Below are positions 43,007 through 51,062 of a stretch of DNA of 64,000 bases, one piece after another. Positions within the stretch are counted from its first letter, which is position 1. Every line of letters starts with the position of its first letter. The position numbers were made by a program, and so were the translations under genes. This DNA is from Clostridia bacterium (GTDB lineage: Bacteria > Bacillota > Clostridia > Oscillospirales > CAG-272). Under the pieces are notes generated by a model. The model did no database searches and was not told the DNA's origin. It saw only the letters and a list, made by a program, of their open reading frames with translations. The stretch lies in NCBI GenBank assembly GCA_017463125.1, contig JAFTPV010000017.1:62001-126000 (forward strand). Direction: 5' to 3'.

Positions 43007-44611
43007 TCAATCTGCTCTTTCAAAATATCCTTCCAGCCGCACGGGCGACTTGCCGAGAAATTCTATCTCTCCAAAACAAGCCTTTACCGCAGCTTTTACA
43101 GAGGTATCGCAAGCGGAATACGCGTTCACGTACGTGCGGAGATACGGCATTTCGTAAAGCTTGTACGGGTCACCGAAGGAGATGAATACTACCTTTCTGT
43201 TACGAAGGGCGTATCCTCTCCAAAACGCCATAACGTTTTGCCAATCCATTTTCACCGAATTTCCCGAGCTGCTTCGGCTGGAGAGGGTTGAGCAAATTAT
43301 TACCGCATCATAGTCATCAACCACAGCATCAACTCTGTAATGAGTCGGATTAGTCATAAAATCGACCTCATACCCTCTTTTCGTCAGTTGCTCGGTAAAT
43401 AGAGGGAGAAGATTTCTTCGTTCATTTTTCTTTCCATAGGTGATATTTATTTGCAGTATCCTTGCGTCCCGCCTTATTTTAAGAGGCAGGATATTATCAT
43501 AGTTTCGGATAAGCGTTATACTTTTTTCGGCTATCTGACGGCCTATTACTCTGACGGCGCGCCTATCCTCGTCGCGAGCAGAATATTCGTATCCGTCAAA
43601 AAGGCCGCACCGTTCCTTAAGTGCCATTGTTCTTCTAACGGCATCAATCATTCTCTCACGAGGTATCTCGCCTGAATGTAATGCTGCAAGTACTCTGTGA
43701 AAATCGCCCTTTTCGGGAAATAGGAGCATATCACCGCCTGCATTAAAGAAAGCTATTGCAAGCTTTTCCGGACGGAGCCTCGAGGAAACGCCTATCATAC
43801 TCATAGCATCTGACACGACGCACCCGTCAAAGCCGAGCTCGCCCTTAAGGAGATCGGTTATAAGTCTTTTTGAAATAGACGCAGGATAAGGTCCCATCTC
43901 ATCATACTCAACTCCGTAGGACGGAAGGGATATATGACCGACCGTTATTGCATCAACGCCGTCGGCAATCATGCCAGAAAAGACCTTGCCGTAGCTTTGG
44001 CGCCACTCGTCCATAGACATATTATTAACAGAGGTGCAAAAATGCTGGTTTCTATCGTCTGTTCCGTCGCCTGGAAAATGCTTTGCCGAGGTGGCAAATC
44101 TTCCCTCTGAACGCATACCGCGCGAATACGCCGAAGCAATCTTCAAAACTCTGTCGGGATCGTCAGATACGGCTCTGACGTTTGTAGTAGGGTTATTGAA
44201 ATTGTAGTTTATGTCAACTACGGGAGAAAAAGCGAGAGATATCCCTCTGTCAGCACATATTCTTGCGGTATATTTTCCCATCTCAAATACCAAAAGCTCA
44301 TCATCTGCCGCACCGCAACCCATAAGATCCGGCATTGCGCTCTCGCCAACGTCCGACTTAAAGGGACCGTTTTCAACGTCTGCGGCAATAAGTATCGGAG
44401 TTTTAGTATATTTCTTTATAACGTTCTTTATCCAAAGGATCATCTCCTTGGTATAAACGGGATGACAAAAGAAACTCGAGACATGGTGCTCTTTTATAAA
44501 CTGCTCGAGGACTCTTTTACCAAGCTTGGCATTAAATTCCCACACCATTACCTCGGAAACCAGCTCCTCGTCAGTCATATTTTTTATCAGTTCTTCAATT
44601 CTTTGACTCAT
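43007..44611 (-). CDS. Glycoside hydrolase family 3 enzyme (beta-N-acetylhexosaminidase-like)
   Basis: A 534-residue GH3 protein without signal peptide, so cytoplasmic. The TIM-barrel part has AADVENGP, AFSPVVDIN, the KHFPGDG motif (residues about 179-185) with a histidine in the following loop (RNQHF), and the nucleophile segment VVSDAMSM. The KHFPG.G loop is typical of NagZ-type members that use an Asp-His pair. Beyond about residue 370 there is a second alpha/beta domain. It is the last gene of the five-gene accessory operon. The likely activity is on an N-acetylated or simple beta-glycoside, and the substrate is not certain. Confidence 0.85.
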   Translation of the reverse strand: MSQRIEELIKNMTDEELVSEVMVWEFNAKLGKRVLEQFIKEHHVSSFFCHPVYTKEMILWIKNVIKKYTKTPILIAADVENGPFKSDVGESAMPDLMGCGAADDELLVFEMGKYTARICADRGISLAFSPVVDINYNFNNPTTNVRAVSDDPDRVLKIASAYSRGMRSEGRFATSAKHFPGDGTDDRNQHFCTSVNNMSMDEWRQSYGKVFSGMIADGVDAITVGHISLPSYGVEYDEMGPYPASISKRLITDLLKGELGFDGCVVSDAMSMIGVSSRLRPEKLAIAFFNAGGDMLLFPEKGDFHRVLAALHSGEIPRERMIDAVRRTMALKERCGLFDGYEYSARDEDRRAVRVIGRQIAEKSITLIRNYDNILPLKIRRDARILQINITYGKKNERRNLLPLFTEQLTKRGYEVDFMTNPTHYRVDAVVDDYDAVIICSTLSSRSSSGNSVKMDWQNVMAFWRGYALRNRKVVFISFGDPYKLYEMPYLRTYVNAYSACDTSVKAAVKACFGEIEFLGKSPVRLEGYFERAD

Positions 44612-44685
44612 TTTGTACCTCCTCTCCTTTTTGCGCCTGTATCACGCGCATTATTACAGTAGGTATATACAATGGGGTCTATGCT

Positions 44686-45420
44686 TTACTTTATTGCTTC
44701 TCTCAAGTACTCGAGTGATTTTCTTACCATCTCGTCGCCAAGCTCGCGGTTTGCCTCTCTTGCGGATTCGGTAAACCAATGCTTTACGTCATCTATTCTG
44801 TCTAATCTTACGCACTCGGGATATAGGGACATAAGTATAGAGCTTTCGTACTTGCCTGCGTGGTCATAGCCCGTAGCATTCTGCACGGCGGTAGACATTG
44901 TGGGAATAACCTTTATCCATGAAAACGGATTGTTTGCTCCCTCAAGCTCCTCGTAATAGTTTGCATAAGATTCGCTACCCCACCAACCTTGGCCGAGTGT
45001 TTTTTCGAGATATTCCATAGTCGCTCTCTTTGCTGCCATACGGTAGCAGAGTGTCATAGGCATCTCGGACTCCTGCTCAAACTGATGATGAATAACAACG
45101 TAGATATTTCTGAAGCCTGCGGACAGAAGGCTCTTAAATACATAGTAGACGTAATTTTCAAACGCGCGCTCCTCAACGTGAACAGTACCGCTCTTGTCAT
45201 CACCGACGGCAAAGCTCGAGGGACTGTACGAGATAGTAGGAGCTATCATAATTTCCTTCGTTTCGGCAAGCTTTTTCACTAGCCCCTCCGCAACGAGAGT
45301 GTCGCACCCATAGGAGCAGTGTGGACCGTGATATTCAACGGTTCCACCGCAGATAACGAGAGGAATATTCTTCTCCTGCACGTATTTTACTTCTCTTGGA
45401 AAGCTGTTATCAAAAATCAT
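44686..45420 (-). CDS. Creatininase-family amidohydrolase
   Basis: A 244-residue protein of the creatininase fold, a metal-dependent amidohydrolase. The N-terminal GGTVEYHGPHCSYGCDTLVAEG supplies Glu, His and Asp ligands as in the canonical ExHGPHLPxxxD motif. HHQFEQE near residue 111 and HAGKYESS near 190 replace the second ligand region and the canonical AGExETS. The family also includes MftE peptidases and other amide-cleaving enzymes, so creatinine itself is not implied. It sits between GH36 and GH3 genes in the accessory operon, 18 bases after the GH36 stop. Confidence 0.82.
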   Translation of the reverse strand: MIFDNSFPREVKYVQEKNIPLVICGGTVEYHGPHCSYGCDTLVAEGLVKKLAETKEIMIAPTISYSPSSFAVGDDKSGTVHVEERAFENYVYYVFKSLLSAGFRNIYVVIHHQFEQESEMPMTLCYRMAAKRATMEYLEKTLGQGWWGSESYANYYEELEGANNPFSWIKVIPTMSTAVQNATGYDHAGKYESSILMSLYPECVRLDRIDDVKHWFTESAREANRELGDEMVRKSLEYLREAIK

Positions 45421-45438
45421 CTTATTTTTCCTTTCCTA

Positions 45439-47655
45439 CTAAAACGTTATTTTTATTTCGCCCGCCTCTGACAAAGTAAAGGATAGCGTGTTGCCGCTTT
45501 TTTTGTACTTGATATCTTTACCGTTGACGGTTACCGATTTCGGCTCACCGCTCACGGTAAGCTCCGCCTCTGCCGGATAAAATACCTGTGCTGAAAGAAC
45601 GTTATTATCAAGGGTTACGTCCTCGAGCTTGATATTCGAGTCGTAGATAGCAATAGGCAACTTTTCACTTACGGCAAGTAGGCGTGAGCCGTGAGGCTCA
45701 AGAGTGAAATCAAGAGAGCCGTTAAGCTCATACTGCTCACCGTTCCAAACGTCAGTAACTACGTACTCTTTATTTTCGAGTCCAAGCTGTGATAGGTCAA
45801 GGGTGAAGCGCTTGCTTTCGCTCTCCTCCACATTGAAGAGTGCTACCGTGCGGCAGGGAGTCAGCTCCGATGCTCCGACCGAGAAATGCGGGGTCTTTAT
45901 ATACAATATTTCGGGAGTCGCGGCTCCTGCTTTACGGTAATCGTAGCCTGCAAAATAGACATCCTGTCCGTTGTTGATATTGCAGGTAGCCTTTTTCAGC
46001 ATTTTGAAGCGAGAAGAGGTCTTATCAGCCTTACTGAAAACACCCGCAAGCTCTACCATCGTTCTCGTAATGAGGACAAAGTTCACACAGAAGGCAGCGT
46101 CCGTATCCGAAAGACCCGGGAACATACCGACAGCGTCGCTGTTAGGCACAAAGAGATCGCCCGTGTGAGTTGCAAGGCACGCCGTACACCAAAGGAAATT
46201 AGTTTTAAGATTAGACCATTTTCCGCCGCCTATATCAATGCCGTAGCGGTAATTCGTGAAATGAGTACCAAGGAAGGGGTTACCCATAACTATATCACAG
46301 CCCGTCTGGAAATAGCCGTCTGTGGGTATTCTCTTCCTCACCTCGTTAAGCCACCACGTACGGTACTCGTAGCCTGAGGCATTCTTGTTCTTAAGCAGAT
46401 CCTCGCTTACCTCAAAGGCGTAGCTCCAGAAATCGTGCTTTACGCCATCAAAGCCCCAATCGTATATCATAGTGTCCAGAGCGCTCTTCATATATTCTCG
46501 GGTTTCGGGTATCGAAACGTCGAGAACGAGATTGCGCTTTGTACGCGAGGAATATTCGCACATAAGATCAGGCCGTTCCCTTGATATTTGTGAATCAACG
46601 GGACAGTAGCCGCCTATCCATATTGCAGGGCGAAGGCCCATAAGTCTTAATTTATCTGTAACATAGCGTATGCCATGTGGGAATTTATCTTTATCGACGC
46701 CATCTGCACCCTCATAGGGAACGCCGAGACCATGCGCTCCCTTGCCTTTCAGGGTACAGTAGCCGTCGTCCAGCTGGAGCCACCTTACGTTTGGAAAATG
46801 CTCTATTAACTCTCCTGCCTCTCTTATGAGAAGCTCCTCCGAAACGTCGCGGAAAATTCCGTCGTTCCAGGAGCCCCATACGAGATTGTCACGGTTGATG
46901 CTCGTCGCGCCATAATTTGCGGGGAGCTTTTTTCTTAGCTCGTGCGAGTAATCCCCGAAAATCATTTCCACATCATCCGCATAGAGAGTTTTGCCAAGAT
47001 ACCACTCGTCAACGAGAGTTTCTGACGGCAATACCTCACGGTAGGCAACATCCTTAAAGGAGGAGTAGATATCAAATACGATACCGTCGTCCGAGTGTGT
47101 CAGAAGATAGCTGTGATAAAAAACATTTTGAGAAAGGGTGCCGTGAACGATACCAATCTTGGTATTATAATTACTGACGAGTATTGCCGGGAAGGGCTGA
47201 TAGGGGCAAGCGCCTATTCTGTCAATAATAACGCCGGGGTCCGCCCACTTATTACCTGCCATCTCATCAAACTCGCTCTCCGAGCCACCGCCGGTGCGGT
47301 TATAATCAACCGTAAGGGTCATACGCTGGAAAACTCGCGGGTTCTCTGCATGGTAGTAATAATCGTCACATCTCTCGCAGCCGAAATCGATACCGTCAAT
47401 GCGGATACCAAGCTCTGTAAGCTTAAGTATTTCACCTGTGGTATTCTTAAAGACACGCTTTGCTAAAAAGCCGCGCTCGTTTTTGGTAATATAAATATCA
47501 TCGCTGTACTGCTCGTTTGAGTGAGAGATAATATATTTATCCTTACCGTCTCTTATCTCATAAGCGCCGCCATACTCCTTGCCCGAAAGGGAGACAAAGG
47601 GAGAAAAGCTCATTTTACCGCTGCAAAAATAATCGTTTAATACCTTATTTATCAT
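45439..47655 (-). CDS. Glycoside hydrolase family 36-like alpha-galactosidase
   Basis: A 738-residue cytoplasmic protein. A beta-rich N-terminal domain (1-260) precedes a TIM barrel with NVRWLQLDDGYC (near 290), LGLRPAIWIGGYC-type strand, DVSIPETREYMKSALDTMIYDWGFDGVKHDFWSYAF, whose KHDF aspartate is the expected nucleophile as in GH36 KxDxN, and THTGDLFVPN. A small C-terminal beta domain follows. GH36 enzymes release terminal alpha-galactose, and some act as alpha-N-acetylgalactosaminidases. The lack of a signal peptide means it works on imported glycosides. It is co-transcribed with ASRT, creatininase, M24 and GH3 genes. Confidence 0.8.
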   Translation of the reverse strand: MINKVLNDYFCSGKMSFSPFVSLSGKEYGGAYEIRDGKDKYIISHSNEQYSDDIYITKNERGFLAKRVFKNTTGEILKLTELGIRIDGIDFGCERCDDYYYHAENPRVFQRMTLTVDYNRTGGGSESEFDEMAGNKWADPGVIIDRIGACPYQPFPAILVSNYNTKIGIVHGTLSQNVFYHSYLLTHSDDGIVFDIYSSFKDVAYREVLPSETLVDEWYLGKTLYADDVEMIFGDYSHELRKKLPANYGATSINRDNLVWGSWNDGIFRDVSEELLIREAGELIEHFPNVRWLQLDDGYCTLKGKGAHGLGVPYEGADGVDKDKFPHGIRYVTDKLRLMGLRPAIWIGGYCPVDSQISRERPDLMCEYSSRTKRNLVLDVSIPETREYMKSALDTMIYDWGFDGVKHDFWSYAFEVSEDLLKNKNASGYEYRTWWLNEVRKRIPTDGYFQTGCDIVMGNPFLGTHFTNYRYGIDIGGGKWSNLKTNFLWCTACLATHTGDLFVPNSDAVGMFPGLSDTDAAFCVNFVLITRTMVELAGVFSKADKTSSRFKMLKKATCNINNGQDVYFAGYDYRKAGAATPEILYIKTPHFSVGASELTPCRTVALFNVEESESKRFTLDLSQLGLENKEYVVTDVWNGEQYELNGSLDFTLEPHGSRLLAVSEKLPIAIYDSNIKLEDVTLDNNVLSAQVFYPAEAELTVSGEPKSVTVNGKDIKYKKSGNTLSFTLSEAGEIKITF

Positions 47656-47687
47656 AATCTATCTCCTGCTTTTGAAGAAAAACAAAG

Positions 47688-48050
47688 TTAAAATGCGATA
47701 GTCGTATAATACGCGAGATTTGTTTGTCTGTTATCAAGTCTGCCATACTGCACGACAATTTTTTCGGTAGACTCAAGCTTCATCGCATACTGTGTTTCAA
47801 GAGGGATAACATATCCCGACATCTGCTCGGGAACGTTCATTCTGAAACACTTTACGCGCTTTGGCTCAACTACCCATTCGATAGCGTCGTAAGGAGCCAT
47901 ATCAACGAAGAAAAGCGTTACCTTTATCCTTGCGGCTCTGTCACTGTCGTTTACGACGATGACGCTCTCATGTCCCTTCAGCACGCCCTCGCCCTCCGGC
48001 GGAAGCTCGCAATCGGGAATTATCCAATTCTTTTTACCTACAACGCTCAT
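47688..48050 (-). CDS. Sensory rhodopsin transducer (ASRT) family protein
   Basis: A 120-residue single-domain protein. GKKNWIIPDCELPPEGEGVLKGHESVIVVN, the ARIKVTLFFVDMAPYDAIEWVVEPKRVKCFRMN region and IVVQYGRLDNRQTNLAYYTTIAF match the family of the Anabaena sensory rhodopsin transducer closely. Comparative work on the family proposes a beta-sandwich that binds sugars or related small molecules and regulates sugar operons; rhodopsin is not needed and none is in this window. Its gene lies one base after the M24 gene and 32 bases before the GH36 gene, which fits a ligand-binding role in this operon. Exact function is unproven. Confidence 0.85.
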   Translation of the reverse strand: MSVVGKKNWIIPDCELPPEGEGVLKGHESVIVVNDSDRAARIKVTLFFVDMAPYDAIEWVVEPKRVKCFRMNVPEQMSGYVIPLETQYAMKLESTEKIVVQYGRLDNRQTNLAYYTTIAF

Positions 48051-48051
48051 A

Positions 48052-49224
48052 TCAGAAGCCCAGCTCGATTATTCCCTTCTTAAGATAATCGGTGTAGCTC
48101 TCACAGCCGTCAGCCTTGATAGCCGCGCCCTTCTCCCAACGGCAGCCGAAGGTGTCGCCGGAGATGAAGGTATCTATCTGGAAGGTCATATTTTCCTCAA
48201 GAGGATAGTGAGTAGAGGTTTCCATCCAAGGAGCCTCAACCTCAATCATACCCGTACCGTGACAGGGGCCGTAAACGTAATTGTCACCAAATCCTGCATC
48301 CTTATACTGCTGGAGAAATTCTTGGGCAATCTTATCTGCATAAGCACCCGCCTTGAGCTGCTCCTCTGTCCAGTGGTGCATTTTGTGACAGAACTCAACG
48401 ATCTCACGGCGCTTTCCTTCGAGCTTACCCATAACTACGGGAAGGCCGATAGAGGGTGAGTAGCCGTCAATCTTCGCGGAAAGGTTAAGCTGAACGATGT
48501 CGTTTTTACCTATCGTCTTATATGTAGAACGGGAGATTGCGTGACGGGTAGATGCCTCGGAGAATACGTACATAGGAAGTCCCTCGTACTCCGCTCCGTT
48601 CTCGTAAATTACTCTCTGTGCAACACCGACCATCTGAAGCTCGGTTACACCGGGACGAAGATTCTTTATAACCTCGTCTGTGGCAAGCTCAATAATGCGG
48701 AAGCCCTCACGGATACAAGCAAGCTCGTTCTCACTCTTTATCTTACGAAGGTTCACCATAATATCGTTGCACTTAACTATCTCTGCCTTGGGGTATGCAT
48801 CTTTGAGTCCCTCGTAGATAGGGAGAGTACATTCAACGTAGCTGCCAAGACCTATTTTGATATTCTCGCCGGTAACGCCGATAGCACGGAAAACGTCATT
48901 AAAGGTATCTGCCTTAAGCTCGGGGTAAGAGGGGTCTGCTGACTCACGGAACTCGCGAAGCACGAATACCTTATCAATCTTTGACCAATCCTTGCCGAAT
49001 ATAGCTGATTCGGGTCCGACGAGGAGGGCTGCGTCACCCTTTGCTGAAATTGCAACGCCAGCTCTCTCAAAGAGAGGCCAGAAGCCCGAGAAATATCTCG
49101 CGTTTGCATAGTCGCTCTCCGTCGAGCAAACGAGCATAACGTCAAGTCCCTTCTCAGCAACGAGCTTTGCCGCCTTTTTAATTCTTTCCTGGTATTCCTC
49201 ATAGGGAATGCAAATTCTTGCCAT
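48052..49224 (-). CDS. M24-family protein, creatinase/prolidase fold, probable loss of metal ligands
   Basis: A 390-residue protein with an N-terminal creatinase domain (1-150) and a pita-bread C-terminal domain. Of the five metal ligands of M24 peptidases, only His (GPCHGTGM) and the last Glu (GCRWEKGAA) appear intact. The first Asp is Asn in IVQLNLSAKIDGY, the second Asp is missing in YSPSIGLP, and the third Glu is Asp in FQIDTF. Creatinase itself does without metals, so a hydrolase of an amidino or amide compound is more likely than Xaa-Pro peptidase. It is the first gene of the accessory operon, divergent from the AraC gene. Confidence 0.82.
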   Translation of the reverse strand: MARICIPYEEYQERIKKAAKLVAEKGLDVMLVCSTESDYANARYFSGFWPLFERAGVAISAKGDAALLVGPESAIFGKDWSKIDKVFVLREFRESADPSYPELKADTFNDVFRAIGVTGENIKIGLGSYVECTLPIYEGLKDAYPKAEIVKCNDIMVNLRKIKSENELACIREGFRIIELATDEVIKNLRPGVTELQMVGVAQRVIYENGAEYEGLPMYVFSEASTRHAISRSTYKTIGKNDIVQLNLSAKIDGYSPSIGLPVVMGKLEGKRREIVEFCHKMHHWTEEQLKAGAYADKIAQEFLQQYKDAGFGDNYVYGPCHGTGMIEVEAPWMETSTHYPLEENMTFQIDTFISGDTFGCRWEKGAAIKADGCESYTDYLKKGIIELGF

Positions 49225-49258
49225 AATAAATCTCCTTATACAAAATTCTTTTTATTAA

Positions 49259-49287
49259 ATTGTAACATAAGTTTTTGGTTTTGTCTT
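49259..49287 (-). promoter_or_regulatory. Promoter of the M24-ASRT-GH36-creatininase-GH3 operon
   Basis: A TACAAT -10 (49259-49264) with a poor AAGACA -35 (49282-49287) at 17 bases on the minus strand. The weak -35 suggests need for an activator, consistent with the divergent AraC gene. Confidence 0.5.
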
Positions 49288-49314
49288 TACAAAATAGTAA
49301 ATGTGTGGTATAAT
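49286..49314 (+). promoter_or_regulatory. Promoter of the AraC-type regulator
   Basis: TTTACA (49286-49291), 17 bases, TATAAT (49309-49314). It abuts the operon promoter on the other strand; the related repeats ATTGTAACATAAGTTTTTGG (49259) and ATTGTAAAAAGTTTTGTT (49315) flank it and could be regulator sites. Confidence 0.6.
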
Positions 49315-49376
49315 ATTGTAAAAAGTTTTGTTTTAGAATACAAAAATTGGAATTTTATACTGCAAAGGAGACATTA

Positions 49377-50270
49377 ATGGAATTCGTTCTCAAAAATTTC
49401 AAGACAGAGCTGACCGTTACCCGCCTTGCGAACATTCATTATTTTGAGTTCACCCCCAACTTCCACACAACGGATGACAGTCACGATTTTTGCGAGCTGG
49501 TGTACGTTGACAGAGGCAGAATAGAGATATCGTCCGATAATTATTCCGGTCCGCTTGAGCACGGATGTATGATAATACACGACGCAAACGAGCGCCACTC
49601 GCTCACCTGCGACGAGGATATTGCGCCTAATATTATAATTCTAGGATTTGAGTGTACCTCACCGAAGATAGACCGCATGACCCACTCACCTACGCCTCTG
49701 TCCGAGGAGCTGCAAAAGATGCTTGCGGAAATAATCAAGGAAGCAAGAGGTGTCTACGAGCCGCCATACGACATTCCGAACATAAAGGATATGAAAAAGA
49801 GGCGTGACTTTGCCTTCGGTGCGGATCAGCTGATAAAAAACTACTTACAGATTTTTCTGATAAAGGTTTTACGCATTCTCGAGCATATAGACCAAAATAA
49901 CGGAATAAGGCTTGAGAATCTTATACAGAACGGTGGATTTGCCAGAATTGGTGAAGTAAAAAACTATATTGATGAGAACTTTGCCGAGAAAATAAGCGTT
50001 GAAGAGCTTTGTTTCCTCTTTAATACAAACAAAACTACGCTCTCAAAGGAGTTTAAGCGCATATACGGACATACCGTAATAGATTACGTCAATATAAAGA
50101 GAATCGAGTATACTAAAAAGCTTTTGCGCGATGGAAAGCATTCTCTTACCAAGATAGCGTATATGATGAATATGTCGTCGGTTCATTACCTCACCTCTCT
50201 TTTCAAAAAGTATGCGAGGATAACCCCGACCGAATATCTTAACTCTCTTGAAAAGAGATTCGACGGTTAA
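49377..50270 (+). CDS. AraC-family transcriptional regulator
   Basis: A 297-residue protein with an N-terminal cupin-like sensor (FHTTDDSHDFCELVYVDRGRIEI, GCMIIHDANERHSL) and a C-terminal pair of helix-turn-helix motifs (ISVEELCFLFNTNKTTLSKEFKRIYG and TKIAYMMNMSSVHYLTSLFKKYARITPTEY). The cupin part normally binds a sugar or related inducer. The ATG at 49377 with AAAGGAG is chosen over a TTG at 49347. It is divergent from the five-gene accessory operon and is the obvious candidate activator for it. Confidence 0.9.
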   Translation: MEFVLKNFKTELTVTRLANIHYFEFTPNFHTTDDSHDFCELVYVDRGRIEISSDNYSGPLEHGCMIIHDANERHSLTCDEDIAPNIIILGFECTSPKIDRMTHSPTPLSEELQKMLAEIIKEARGVYEPPYDIPNIKDMKKRRDFAFGADQLIKNYLQIFLIKVLRILEHIDQNNGIRLENLIQNGGFARIGEVKNYIDENFAEKISVEELCFLFNTNKTTLSKEFKRIYGHTVIDYVNIKRIEYTKKLLRDGKHSLTKIAYMMNMSSVHYLTSLFKKYARITPTEYLNSLEKRFDG

Positions 50271-50283
50271 TAAAAGCAAAAAT

Positions 50284-50313
50284 GCCTGTCAGATATATAC
50301 AATGCTGACAGGC
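50284..50313. terminator. Terminator between the AraC gene and the small XRE gene
   Basis: GCCTGTCAG (50284-50292) pairs with CTGACAGGC (50305-50313), followed by TTAAATTTTT on the plus side. Confidence 0.75.
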
Positions 50314-50331
50314 TTAAATTTTTCAGATTTT

Positions 50332-50577
50332 TCAGTTGTCGAGTCCAAGCAGCCATTCCACAGATACCTTTAGGCAGGAGGCGAGAACCGCAAGCTCATA
50401 GTCTGCGACAAATCGCGTGCCTATTTCTATGCGGCTGATGCTGTCCCTCTCAATTATAACTCCCGAAACCTGTAGTCTTGCGGCAAGGTCGGTTTGGGAG
50501 ATGCGCTGCCTCTGCCTCGCCTCTCTCACTCTGTCACCGCAAATATTTTTCTTTCCGTTAAAATCGTAGATTTTCAT
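50332..50577 (-). CDS. Small XRE-family regulator (module 1)
   Basis: An 81-residue protein that is almost only a Cro/C1 helix-turn-helix domain (NICGDRVREARQRQRISQTDLAARLQ, then RDSISRIEIGTRFVADYELAVLASCLKVSVEWLL). The start at 50577 has AAGGGGA upstream; the longer frame to 50667 would cross the divergent promoter. It resembles the regulator at 55308-55559, including the NICG segment and the RIE.G.RFV.D.EL region. It is divergent from a small membrane protein gene. Repeated TGTGTTAAAG motifs in between are likely operators, so autoregulation is inferred. Confidence 0.85.
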   Translation of the reverse strand: MKIYDFNGKKNICGDRVREARQRQRISQTDLAARLQVSGVIIERDSISRIEIGTRFVADYELAVLASCLKVSVEWLLGLDN

Positions 50578-50592
50578 TATATCCCCTTGTTC

Positions 50593-50654
50593 TGTGTTAA
50601 AGTTGCGAATTTTTCTTGACTTTAACATATTTTTGCTGTATAATTGTGTTAAAG
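50593..50654 (+). promoter_or_regulatory. Promoter with repeated TGTGTTAAAG operators, module 1
   Basis: TTGACT (50616-50621), 17 bases, TATAAT (50639-50644). TGTGTTAAAG occurs at 50593-50602 and 50645-50654, and its inverse CTTTAACA at 50620-50627 overlaps the -35 box. Confidence 0.65.
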
Positions 50655-50712
50655 ATAAGAATTTCATTGTTTTTATCGCAAAATTGGAATTATTTAACAG
50701 GAGAGCGCTTGG

Positions 50713-51009
50713 TTGTATAAAAACACGGAAAAATTTTCAAGAAAATGGGCGGAGTCGGTCTTTTCAATAGGGGTATGCTTGTCGGCATTTTCGGCAACGC
50801 TTGCGGCGTTATTAAGTATAAAGTATTATGGTCTTATGATAGGGATCTTAACCTTTATTACCGTATTAGGAATCGGCACACTTCTGTTTTTCGCCTTGGG
50901 AGCTATTATCAGTATACAGAGCAAAACTCTCTCTCGGCTTTCATCATACGAAGAGCCTGACAAAGATGATTACGACGAGATGTACGATATAAGACGGTAT
51001 TACAGCTAA
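50713..51009 (+). CDS. Small membrane protein (module 1)
   Basis: A 98-residue protein starting at a TTG with a GGAGAG site seven bases upstream. Two hydrophobic helices lie at about 15-40 and 43-70, and the C-terminus is acidic and cytosolic by the positive-inside rule (EEPDKDDYDEMYD). No family is recognised. It lies opposite the XRE gene under a strong, apparently repressible promoter. By analogy with the second module at 55308-55681 it is probably the main target of the regulator. Confidence 0.7.
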   Translation: MYKNTEKFSRKWAESVFSIGVCLSAFSATLAALLSIKYYGLMIGILTFITVLGIGTLLFFALGAIISIQSKTLSRLSSYEEPDKDDYDEMYDIRRYYS

Positions 51010-51010
51010 T

Positions 51011-51047
51011 AAAAAAAGGAACAGTTCAAAAAACTGTTCCTTTTTTT
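51011..51047. terminator. Bidirectional terminator between module 1 and the Gfo/Idh gene
   Basis: A perfect 16-bp stem (51011-51026 with 51032-51047) with seven A/T pairs at its base. Confidence 0.9.
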
Positions 51048-51062
51048 ACCGCCTTGGCGGGA

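Noticed and set aside
47688..48050. Evidence for light sensing from the sensory rhodopsin transducer homologue
   Set aside because: No rhodopsin, retinal synthesis or chemotaxis gene is in the window; the family occurs widely without rhodopsins.
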